Made by a program: the position numbers and the translations under genes | Notes under the pieces: model-generated | What the model was told of the DNA's origin: nothing | The model's database searches: none | The model's input: the letters and a program-made list of their open reading frames with translations, nothing else | Shown here: one piece after another, positions 48,495 to 59,800 of the stretch | Numbering within the stretch: position 1 is the first letter of the stretch | Layout of the letters: every line of letters begins with the position of its first letter | DNA from: Strix aluco | Lineage: Eukaryota; Chordata; Aves; Strigiformes; Strigidae | Reading direction: 5' to 3' | Assembly: GCF_031877795.1 (NCBI RefSeq) | Contig: NC_133933.1 | Coordinates: forward strand, 70,250,503 to 70,314,502 | DNA: 64,000 nucleotides

Positions 48495-50400
48495 CTCCTA
48501 TATTTAATTTTCTTCCTCATGCCAATGCTGCTTTTCTTCCTTGTTTGGTGAGGCTTGCAGCTGTATTACCTAATACACAGCGTCTGACAGGGCTTCATGC
48601 CTTGGCAGAGACACCTGAGTGCAATCCCTCTGCATAAAACCTGTTCTGTTCCCCTTCTTGGGCATTTGGTTCCCTTCAGCAAAGCAGTATGACCATTGCT
48701 TAGGCCTGACCTGCTGTGGCACCCCTGGCCCTCAGCTCTACCCCAATGACCAGATTCTCTGCCAAAGGTAGGATCATAGGTAGTTCAGTTTTGTTAAAAT
48801 GAGATCTGGTTAGACAAGGGGTTAATTTAGAAGATAAATCACCATTGGGACCTCTTAGGGTGCTGAAGAATATCATGCGGTCCAGTTTCAAAACTCAAAA
48901 TTGGGTATAGTATTTGGGCCAAGTTGTGGACCAGGACTCTATTAAGGTTAGACTAAGCTTGTCTAATAAGGATAACCAGTTAGATTTGGGCTGGCATGGT
49001 AAGTACAGTTTAGAATGAATGGTGGTTAATGACCTAAAATCAAGATAAAGGTATATTAGGCACAAAGTTGTGAACAGATTGTCTCTTGGTACATACTAAG
49101 TTTGGATCAAGATCTGGAGCCCAAGGCATGGTTGGGAATGGTTTTTAGCCTGTGAGTGTGACTGAGCATTAAGGAAGACAAAAGTAAGAATAGTAGACTG
49201 ATCCTCAAAATAAGGATAAGACAGAATGATGAGTAAAAGAACCTCTTTCAGGCTCCATTTCCAGTCGCATTATGGGTCACTATGGGAATGGATTAGGAGC
49301 TTGGCATAGAATTAGAGCAAACACCTATCCTGGTGTGGCCATTCTGATAAAACACAAGCCAGTCTGCCCAGCATAGGCAAGTACTGACACTAGATGCTGA
49401 TGGGACATCTAAGAGCATGTCAGATCGTACTGCAATACAGTTTAAATAAGCATGCAGTGAGGAGTATAATGAACATTTCTTACAGAATAAATAGCTTTGT
49501 GTTAAGACTGAGAGCAGCCCAATTATAAGACCAACACATACAAGTACAAACAGAACTTCCAAATATATTCTCTGTGTTTCCAATGATCATTCATTACATG
49601 TATATATAGGTAAATGATACACAGGTAAGCATTATTTGTTTCCTGACCAGGTATTTCCCATTACTGACAAGAATGACTGACTTCGATGACGTCCACTACT
49701 GCCTGTCGGTGCAGCACGTATCTCTGCCAGCTCTGCCAGTGCTGGTGCCCCGCCTATCACAATTTCCTGGCATAGTTTTTAACTTTATTTATAACATTTG
49801 TCATTGCTTATGTTATGTATTCTTCTAGGCCTGTTTACATTTACAACAAACAGTCTTCTATCCAATTTGACCTGCACTTTTCCCCTATGGGTACATCCTG
49901 TTATTTTCCACTCAACTCAAAGCCTGGAAATGTTAATTTCTCACTGTTCTGAGGCCTCCATCTATCAGCTAGAATTTGGGATGATCAGCTTTATTTTTCT
50001 GCAGTAGACATAGGTTTCTATGGAGTTACCAGCACTAGCTGAACCTAGGTTCATGGCCAAACAGCCACAGACAGCTCAGAAAACAGTGTCAAAGAGCCAC
50101 GAAATTTTAAAACTGCCTTGATTTGACATTTAATCTAAAAACCACTGCACATATGTATCATCAGATGTTTTCAGATAAATGCATTTTCAGTTTATTCTAT
50201 CTTTATGACTTTTTATGGGAATGAGTAACTCTAATTACAGCAAACTATAGTCCCGTAATAACGTCAGGAATCCTTACTCTAAGAACCAGACCGGGTATTT
50301 TGTCGAATTATTCTAAGAACAGACTATTCCAAAACCAAAGAAGGCTAAGCAAATATTTTCGTTAAAAAACCCCAACAAAATAGCTCCCAAATTTTAAACG
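48495..50400. other. MED23 upstream intergenic DNA
   Basis: No recognised gene or repeat. A short GC-richer patch at 49680-49770 is unassigned. The 50050-50400 stretch is AT-rich up to the sharp edge of the CpG island. Confidence 0.5.
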
Positions 50401-50441
50401 GCTGTTGCTTTCCCCACTTTGCCCTCGGTCCCCGCTTCCCG

Positions 50442-50461
50442 CCCCCCCCCCCCCCCCCCCC
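50442..50461 (+). repeat. Run of 20 C
   Basis: Uninterrupted C homopolymer at the left edge of the CpG island, about 310 bases before the first MED23 ATG. The assembled length may be wrong, as such runs are error-prone. Confidence 0.9.
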
Positions 50462-50516
50462 GTAGGAATCGCTCCCAGGCCGTCAGTAGCCGGGTCTGGG
50501 GCCGGGTGCCGTGCAA

Positions 50517-50556
50517 GGGCCGGGGCCGGGGCCGGGGCCGGGGCAGGGGCCGGGCC
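50517..50556 (+). repeat. GGGGCC hexanucleotide repeat
   Basis: Four GGGGCC units and one GGGGCA variant, starting at 50522, 50528, 50534, 50540 (variant) and 50546. Five G4 runs in a row give a clear G-quadruplex pattern on the coding strand, probably in the promoter or 5' UTR of MED23. Confidence 0.92.
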
Positions 50557-50675
50557 CTCAGCCGCCAAGGCCCGCACCCGGCGGGGAGGGACGGGCGGCA
50601 TCGCGCGGACCGCGGCGACCGCCGGAACGTCCGGGCCGAGCAGCCGCTTCCCGGGGCGGCGCGATCAGGGAAGGA

Positions 50676-50683
50676 GCTTCCGG
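50676..50683 (-). promoter_or_regulatory. ETS/GABPA-type site
   Basis: CCGGAAGC on the minus strand, 88 bases before the first MED23 ATG. Such sites are frequent in TATA-less CpG-island promoters close to the start of transcription. Assigned by motif only. Confidence 0.4.
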
Positions 50684-50770
50684 CGGGGGAGGGGCCGCCG
50701 CGCCGCCGCCTGCGCCTGACCCCGGGCCCGTCGGGGGCCGCCGCTGGGCTGCGAGGCCCGGCCCGGCCCG

Positions 50771-50830
50771 ATGGCGATCCCCATGGTGCCTATGGAGACG
50801 CAGTTACAGAGCATCTTCGAGGAGGTGGTG
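50771..50830 (+). CDS. MED23: MED23 coding exon 1
   Basis: Ends in GAGGTGGTG before GTGAGT, phase 0. Codes [13 protein letters not shown] from 50792. In-frame ATGs at 50771 and 50783 precede it; none has a purine at -3 but all have G at +4, so leaky scanning among them is possible. Confidence 0.92.
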
Positions 50831-53800
50831 GTGAGTCCGGCCCCGGAGCGCCGCCGCGGGGGAGCGTCCTGGGCGGGCCGGCCCGGGCCCGGGGCTTGCC
50901 CGGGGCCCAGCGGCCCGCCGCGCTCTCCCTGGGGGGGTGTGGGGGCATCCTGGAGAACATAAAGAACAGGGGAGAAGGAGGATTTTTGCTTGTCCTGGCG
51001 CAGTTCGTGCGCTGGAACCCCGGGGGTGTGGGACACGGCCGCCCTTCTCGGCGGTAGTTCGCGCAGTTTCCGCCGGCGGGCCCACCGCGCGGTGCGCCTG
51101 GGAGATCCGCGGAGGGGAGGGGGTTTCTCCGAGCTGAAATCCTCCCTGTGCTGAGTTTTTTATACGGAAGCTGACGCAGAGTAGGACTGGAGACATTCTT
51201 CTTCGGCCAACATACTGGCGTGAGTGAATTATGCATACACCTGCATATAGTGGTATCTGTAAAATGAAGCTCAGTTCAGTAGATCATTAGAATAGAATAG
51301 ACTGTTTCAGTTGGAAGGGAACTACAACGATCACCTAGTCCAGATACCTGGCCACACCAGGGCTGACCAAAAGTTAAATCGTGTTATTAAGGGCATTGTC
51401 CAAATGCCTCTTAACCACTGACAGGCTCAGGGCATCGATCACCTCTCTGTTCCAGGGTTAGACCACCTTCTCGTTAAGGAAATTCCTCCCAGTGTCCACT
51501 CTAAACCTCCTCATGTGCAGTTTTGAACCATTCCCACACATCCTATCACTGGAACCCAGGGAGAAGAGATCAGCATCTCCCTCTCCACATCCCCTCCTCA
51601 GGAAGCTGTAGCGAGCAATGATGTCACCCCTCAGCCTCCTTCTCTCCAAACTAGACAAGCCCAGAGTCCTCAGCCTCTCCTCCCAGGACATTCCTTCCAG
51701 ACTTTTCACCAGCTTTATTGCCCTCCTCTGGATGCATTCAAGGACCTCCACATCCTTCTTAAATTGTGGGGCCCAGAACTGTACTCAAGGTGAGGCTGCA
51801 CCAACACTGAATACAGTTCAGTGTATTCAGATATGTGGTTATGGTGTATATGGTATATTCACCATGGATGGATAGTGTATATGGTGTATTCAGATACTGA
51901 ATCACCTCTTTTGACCAGCTGGTTATGCTGTGTTGGATGCACCCCAGGATGTAGAGGTTTGCCCTCTTGGCTGCCAGGGCTCACTGCTGACTCACATTGA
52001 GCCTGCTGTCAACCAGCACCCCCAGATCCCTTTGTGCAGGGCTGCTCTCCAGCCGCTCCTCTCCCAATTTATACTTGGGCCCAGCATTACTCCGTGCCAG
52101 GTGCTGAATCCGGCACTTGTTAATTTCATGCCATTGATGATTTCCTGATGTTCCACTCTATCTAGGTCTCTCTGCAAGGCCTCTTGTCCCTCAAGAGAGT
52201 CAACAGCACCTCCCAGTTTGGTATCATCAGCAAATTTGCTAATGGTGCATTCAACCTCTGCATCCAGATCATTGATAAATACATTGAACAGAACTGTCCC
52301 TAGAATTGAGCCCTGAGGGACACCCCTGGTGACCAGTCACCAGCCAGATGCAGCCCCATTCACTGCAACCCTTTGAGCTCTGCCCTTCAGCCAGTTCTTC
52401 ACCCAGCGCACCATCAACCCACTCATCCTACAGTTGCACAACTTGTCCAGAAGGATGCTGTGAGGGTCACTATCAGAAGCCTTACTAAAATCAAGAAAAA
52501 CTACATCCACCGCCTTCCCTTTGTCCCCTAGGCATGTGACCTTATCGCAGAAGGATATCAGATTTATTAAACAGGACTTTCCTTTTGTGAACCCAAGTCA
52601 TTTGGGTCATTAAGTCATTGTTTTGTAGAGCACAAATGAACAGGCTTCTCCGTAGATATCAGCACTTCATGGTTGGAGACAGTGGGGTGACAGTAGCTGA
52701 TAAGGTCCTGAACAGGGACCTGATGTTTTGGACAGAAGAGACTCATTGAACTGTCTGAACTGGAAAGAATGTGTAGGTCTGACAGAGAGACGTTTAATTG
52801 AAAGTAATGTCCGTATGATGAATTTCAGTAGAGGGAAGGTTGGGTTTTCTTTCTGTTTGAAGTTTGCACTATAAAATGCACGAGGTACCTTTCTTTGAAT
52901 GGTGTTCGGTTGCTTGTAGCGTATTAATTACCCATACCTGATTGATTTCTCATTTTGGCACTGTCACTCAGATTACGTTTTTATATGTTTAACATTGTGA
53001 TTTGACTGTGTGGTCACATTGCTTGTTTTTAAGCCATGTTATTTGCCTAAAATTCTTATGGAACAAAAAAAAAGGCCCTCACAAAATTTCATTGCATTTT
53101 TGAAGCTGTAACTGAGAAAATAGCAAGTTATTACTTTCACTGCTGCTCTTACAGACTTGGTAAGTTTCACTGCTGCCCACCTAAGTTTCCGTGCACAACA
53201 GATGAGTATTGCTTTCTCTTCTGCTTCTTGAGAAAGCTGTGATGTCATGGTTTAAACCCCTCTGGCAACCAAGCACCATGCAGCTGCTCACTCCCACTCC
53301 CCTGCCTGGGGGATGGGGGAGAGAATTGGAGGGACAAAGGTAAGGAGACTCATAGGTTGAAATAAAAACAGTTAAATAATTGAAATTAAATAGACTAATA
53401 ACAATAATAGAAAATACAGATGGGTAATGCGCAATGTGATTGCTCACCGCCCACTGACTGATGCCCAGCCTGGTCCCAGCTAGTGATCCCAGAGAAGAGA
53501 AGATCCTGAAAACCACAATCCCGGAAGCGAGAGCCCCTGCTTCCCGGCCAACCCTCATCTGTATACTGAGCATGACGTTATATGATATGGAATATTTCAT
53601 TGGCCAGTTTGCTTCTGCTGCTCTGACTAAGCTCCTTCCCAGCTGCACCGGTACACCTGCACACTAGCAGGACGTCGGAAGTTGAAAAGTACTTGATTTC
53701 TTAGCAACAACTGAAAACACCAGTGTATTATCAACATCCTTGTCATACCAAATCCCACACTGAATCCAAAACACAACACAATTCTAGCTGCTAAGAAGAA

Positions 53801-56800
53801 AAATTAGCTCTATCCCAGCTGAAACCAGGACATGTAAGTAACAGTGACAGGCAGTTCTAGGCTGTATGATTGAAAAGGATCACCAGAAAGATTATTTTGT
53901 TACATACTCTTATTTCTACAATATAAAAATGAAAATACATAGTGGTCAGTTACAGATCACATCTAAGTATAGTATGAAATTCTTACAGGATGTAGAAAAA
54001 GTTGTAGGGTAGTATTTTCCAGAACCTCTTTGCTGGTGTATTAGAATAATGATGTAGAAGCCTTTGAGCAAAACGGAGTTAAAAAAAAAATGTTTTAGAG
54101 GAGATAAGTTGGCTAATCATATATAGTCTTTCACCTAGTACAAGGCCATATAATCATTCAATGGAATTTAAAAAGCAATGCATCTAAACTCAGATGAGAA
54201 GGTAACTGTATATAATTGATTTGTGTAACTGAATGTCATGGAACATAAGTGGGACAGAAACTTAATGGATTCAAAAATACTAATTTTTTCAAATTGTGAG
54301 AAAAGAGCTGCAGTAACAGAATTGAACAATTTCTCCAGCTTTGGGAAGTAAATTAATCTCTAGATGTTTAGAAGGAAAAAAAATCTTAAACAAAGAGCCT
54401 TAATCTGGATCCACAAAGTATGGTGTTTATCTATTTATATGAAAACAAAGCAATCCGAACTTTGGAATAGTCTAGCATAGCAGAAGAATTACATCTCTCT
54501 CTGATTTAGTCCCATAACAGAATGACTTACTCTTTTGTGCTTCATCCTGGTGGTGTGATACTCATAGAAAACCTCTTGACAATAGCTCACTCAGGGTTTT
54601 TCTCTTACAGAAAACAGAAGTAATTGAAGAAGCTTTTCCTGGGTAAGTGTAATATTAGTTCATTTGTGCAAGACTTTCCATATAAATGTGTTTTTCTACT
54701 TGTGCTCTTTCATTGGGCACTGCTAATAACTGATGTTCTTACTTGCATTAGTATGTTTATGGACACTCCTGAAGATGAGAGAACCAAACTGATCAGCTGC
54801 CTGGGCGCTTTTAGACAGTTCTGGAGCAGTCTTTCCCAGGTTAACATTTAATTTGTTGCTTTCGTGTTCTTTATATACTTTTTTTAATATAGTGATATCT
54901 TGTCTAGTAGACAAAGACTTAAGCTATAAGGTCTGTGTCCAGTTATTCAGAATCTAGTTTCAGATATGGCGCTGTAAAGAATATAGGAAGACTTTGCAAG
55001 AAAAAAGATTCATTTTGATATTAATAAGATTATATAGTTGTTCAGCTGAGGTTGGTGTGCAGTGCAAATCAAGATAAGCAAATAAAAGTGTAAAGTGTAA
55101 AGAAATAAACAGAAAAAGGTAGTTTCTTACAGGATTTCTGGTAGAAGTGAATAAGGAGGGAAAAGTAGGAAATACATGTTTATGTTCAAAAATTACTTTT
55201 CAGAAGTTAGATAACTCTAGGCACTCTACTGTAATTGGAGACCTGGTCATCTTTGTTTTCACTGAATTTGATTATAACTGTGAAAAGGAAAGAATAATAT
55301 AGAACAGTTCTATTTTATTCTATTCTGTGCTAACTTACGTGTGAAAAACAAAGTTGAGTATAGAAATCAATGTGTCAGCTAGGAGGTGTTTCCAGAACTG
55401 GGCAACTTCTGTTGAATGACTGGACTTCAAAATAAGATCAAAAGACATAGGAAAAACTGTATGTGGGACAACTGCACAACTACCATTTATAATCTTGTTC
55501 TTGTGTTAGTTTCATTTCTTCATGGTAGGATGCTATATGAATTTTACAGTTTGTACAGTTTTCACTCTTTCTCCCCTCTACTGCTTTTTCAGGAATCTCA
55601 TGAACAGTGCGTCCAGTGGATTGTAAGATTCATTCATAGCCAGCATAGTCCTAAAAGAATTTCTTTTCTTTATGACTGTTTAGCAATGGCAGTAGAAACT
55701 GGACTTTTACCACCCAGGTAAGCTATGTTGGAATGAATTGATGAGCAGGATACATGGAAGTTGTAATATTGGAGGGTATTTTATGATGATGATGTAAATT
55801 TATTGCTGGAGAACACGTGCTTGTTATCTGTCATTCATTCTTGCATTGTCTCCTTCGGCTAGGATGGTTTGTGAATCTCTGATAAACTCTGATACGCTTG
55901 AATGGGAAAGGACACAGTTGTGGGCATTAACATTTAAGTTGGTCCGGAAGATTATTGGAGGTGTAGACTACAAGGTATCTTCCACTCATTCCTTTCTTTG
56001 TGCTTTCTGGCTTTGTTTTTATGATTTTATGTCAAAGTCTGCTTTTTCGTACTTGAGCTTTAATAGATAATTCTGTATGGACAATGTAACTCTTCCTACT
56101 CTTTTCTCTATTAAACAGTTATCTTTCATGCTTCTTTCAGTGACAAGCTAAATAATCGTAATGTAGTTGCAGAAGTGGTACACATGGGAAAGTAATACTA
56201 TCAAGCATTAAGGCTGAAGTTCTGTCATGTGCCCTGACCCCTGTTGCTATGTAGGAAAAAGGTCCTGAAAGCTGAGTCTTTGGCAGGGTACAGCTCTAAT
56301 AGAAGGAGTAGGAAACCATGCAGCTCTTGGAGAGAATCACCTCACCAAGCGTTGGTGAGCGTGTTAGAGCAAAAACCATAAAATGCAGCGTTGTACTTTG
56401 GTCAGCCTGCACAAGCCATTGTAGGTTGGATGTCTCTGGATGCACATCAAAATTTCAACGGTTACTTTCTTGTCTGGATTATCCTAAGATTGAGAAGTTC
56501 CGTAAGGAGTTTTATGTCATTAACGTTCACATTCTCAGTAGCAGTCTGTCTTCTGACACTTAGCAACAAACAACTAATTTATCTGTCAAAATATTGTCTG
56601 ACCATATTGATTGTGTAATCTTTCTGCCAGAAAGAAAGGATATCTGGGAACATTAATTTTGCATGCTTTCTTTTAGGGTGTGCGTGATCTGTTGAAAGTG
56701 ATTCTAGAGAAAATCTTAACAATTCCAAACACTGTGAGCTCAGCTGTTGTACAGCAGCTTTTAGCAGCAAGAGAGGTAACTATCTGAATTTTGTATGTTA

Positions 56801-59800
56801 TCACTATAGAGGAAGATATGCCTTATTCTTTTGTTATTAGTGAGTTTCAAGGGCTGGAATGGCTCTCTTTGAGAGTTGGTACAGTTCAACAGCAAAGACT
56901 TGTTCTTTGTGCTCTAATTCTTTTCTGTAATTGCATTTTATACAGTAAACAAAGAGCTTTTGGGGGATATTGTAGATAAGCACTAAAATCCGTACAGGAG
57001 AGTCAGGCCCAGTGTTTAACTTACCTAAGGTAAGATGTATGAGATATAATACTGAGATTAATTTCTTTATTTTTTTCTTAGTGAATAAAAATAGTAATTT
57101 TTGATGGTTTAGCCCCTGCCGGGGTCTGAGACCACGCGGCTGCTGCCCCTCCCCCACAAAGGGAGTGAAATACAAAGCCCTGAGACTGAGATAAGGAAAG
57201 ATTTAATACAACAGAGCAACAGCAGCACAACAAACAGTAACAATAAGAATAACAGTGATAACAATGAACAGAGCAAAGTATATACTGATACAGCAAAGAG
57301 AGAACCGGCTGCGCCAACCCACGGGATCACCGATCACCGATTCTTCCCGCGCTCGCGCCAGCATGATATATGAATAACCCGGCTAGAGCTTCCCCCCACT
57401 GCTGGGGAAACTTAACCCTATCCTGGCTAAACCAGGACATAATTGTTTTCAATACTTTGTAGGCAGACACAGAGGCATAGTTTTACTTAGGGTGAAACAG
57501 TCTAACTTACACAATTAAAAACAGGTTTTAAACTAATGTGGTACTATTAGAATACAACTTAAGAAAAAGTACTTTAATTCTTATATCTATTTTCATGGGC
57601 TGCCTCAAACTGGTAGACAGACTATATCTTTGTTTACTTTATCCAAAGTCTTTTACACTGATGTATTTTTTTGCCTATAGGTGGTAGCCTACATTTTGGA
57701 AAGAAATGCATGTTTGTTACCTGCCTACTTTGCAGTTACAGAAATCAGAAAACTATATCCTGAAGGAAAACTTCCCCACTGGGTAATGATATGATATCAA
57801 ATCATGTAATCTGGAGTTTTGTTCCACACAAAACAAAATTGCCTTTATTTTTTTAAAACAAAAGTTTTTAAATGAAGATTTGAAATCTTCTATTCAACAG
57901 TAAGATCTGTGTTTAGGTATATAAATTTAAATACAGGCTTGATGTGATTGCAGCAGCAGCTCCCTGTGTTCTTACGTGAAATTGATAACATAGTTTTGAC
58001 CTACAGCCCAATGTTCAAAGCTCTTGAAGCACTGAGTGGCTTTTGTTGAATACATTTGGAAATGCGGGTCATACTTACCTACCAGTTTGTGCTTTCTCTA
58101 TGGCTTCAAGATAAGAAAAATGACTTTTTAAATAGCTAAACAGTGTTTTCCTTGTGTTTAAATTCAGTTATGCAAAAATATTTGGGGCTCTGGTGCAATG
58201 AAAATGATCATTGTTTCCAGAAAGAATGTAGTGTTGATCCAGTTTTAATTTTGTATTCTGTTAAAATAACTGTTGGGAAAAGGATAAAATCCCAACTCAC
58301 TTCAATTAATGGAAAACTTGGTGGCTTCTTTTCAGCTAAGATTTAATCCAGAGTATACTAATCTAGGTCCTTTGTGGAATTGTTATTCAGAGGCAAACAT
58401 AGATCTGTTATAAACAGAAATTCTAAAGTTTGTCTTAAATCAGCTGTTACTAAATGGTGTGCACTGAAATAATATGGTATGTATAGGAGAAACAGTTATT
58501 CAAGTGCAAACTGAAAAGAGTGATTCCTGTCCCTTCTTTGTAAGATCACATTTTTCCTTTTATGGTTTTAGGTCCCGGGTGATTTTTCTGACTTGTTGAA
58601 ATATGTAGGAAGATAGTTATTTTAGTAGATTACTGTATGTTTTATTAAAGCGTATAAACTGTTTCTAAGTCTTAAATATTCCTTATCAGTATCTGGAACT
58701 TAAACTCTTTATTTTTTCTTCTCTTCTCACCCAGTTACTAGGTAATTTAGTATCGGATTTTGTGGATACCTTCAGACCTACAGCAAGAATAAATTCCATT
58801 TGTGGTAAGAGAATGACTTCATGAATGACTTCAAAATAATTTATTTTGAACTATTTTGTTTCTTATAACCTTTTGGGACATATATTCATCTAAGCAAAAT
58901 GATTCGGAGCTAATGTTTCATGTAGTATCTTTACTCTTGTCAGTTTGTTTTCAGACTTGCTTCTCTTCAGGTTTGCTTTGAAGGGGAATACTTGTATTGA
59001 TGAGATCAAAATATTTTTTTGCTACAGTCTGGTAGTGAAAGTGTACTACTTGTTACATGGGCATATGGTTTCTAACTACAGTAGATGTTAAGAAAAGCAT
59101 AGGTTTTCTGTGCTCAGGGATTTTGAGTTAATACAGATCCACTGGCATGTTAGTTACGGAGTGTTTTATTGGAGCTTTCGTAGCTGCTCAGCCTTATCCC
59201 TGTTGTTGTAGGCTCTCTGTGAACATTTCCTAGCTCAAATGAGTACTGGCTCTCCACTTCTGTGAAAGAAAAACTCACCTTCGTTTATTGCCAGAAATAT
59301 GAAGATTTAAATTTGGCTGTTTTAATTGTGATGTCTGTTGCATTTTTCTTCAGAGATACAAATGTCTTCTGTTCGCTTTAAGAATTAAATAGCTGAACAG
59401 CTGCATTATTTCTTCGGTCTGGGCAAGGTTTATTGCAACTGAGCTTCTTCACTGAAGAGATTAAATTCATCTGTAATTCATTGTAATGCTCCAAAGCATT
59501 TTGTGTTTCAGAAGCACATAGTTAGTCTTCTATTGAAAGTGTGGCATAGCTTTAATGCATATGACCCACAGGAATCACGGAAAAATTTTTACAAGACTTG
59601 TATGTGTAAATGACCTGTATAGATATGGTTGAAGGGAAGAAAGAAATATTTATTTATTTATTACTTGTTTTATCTGATAGTAACATGGCCAGTCTGGGCA
59701 ATAGAAGTCATGAAATTTGAACTGACAGTGAGATTTAAGTCAAAGTTGAGGCACCTAAATTTAGATGCTGATATACAGGTGCACTAGAGGCTCAATTCAG

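Larger units (their letters stand above)
50405..51130 (+). promoter_or_regulatory. CpG-island promoter of MED23
   Basis: Abrupt change to very GC-rich sequence dense in CG dinucleotides, spanning the first MED23 exon. There is no TATA box near the start. Long open frames here on both strands are a by-product of composition. Typical of a broadly expressed gene. ENPP3 starts more than 6 kb away, so the two genes do not share this promoter. Confidence 0.88.

Noticed and set aside
47377-48495. Several open frames of 95-178 codons on both strands
   Set aside because: All lie in the LTR and its tandem repeats; LTRs of this type carry no gene.
50400-50770. Bidirectional promoter shared by ENPP3 and MED23
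   Set aside because: The genes are head to head, but the ENPP3 start exon is more than 6 kb away across several retroelements and has no CpG island of its own.
50419-51057. Plus-strand open frame of 212 codons over the MED23 first exon
   Set aside because: CpG-island composition removes stop codons by chance. The real MED23 frame is a different one and ends at the 50831 donor.
53181-53648. Minus-strand open frame of 155 codons
   Set aside because: It overlaps the solo LTR at 53243-53832 and has no similarity to a viral or host protein that I can see.
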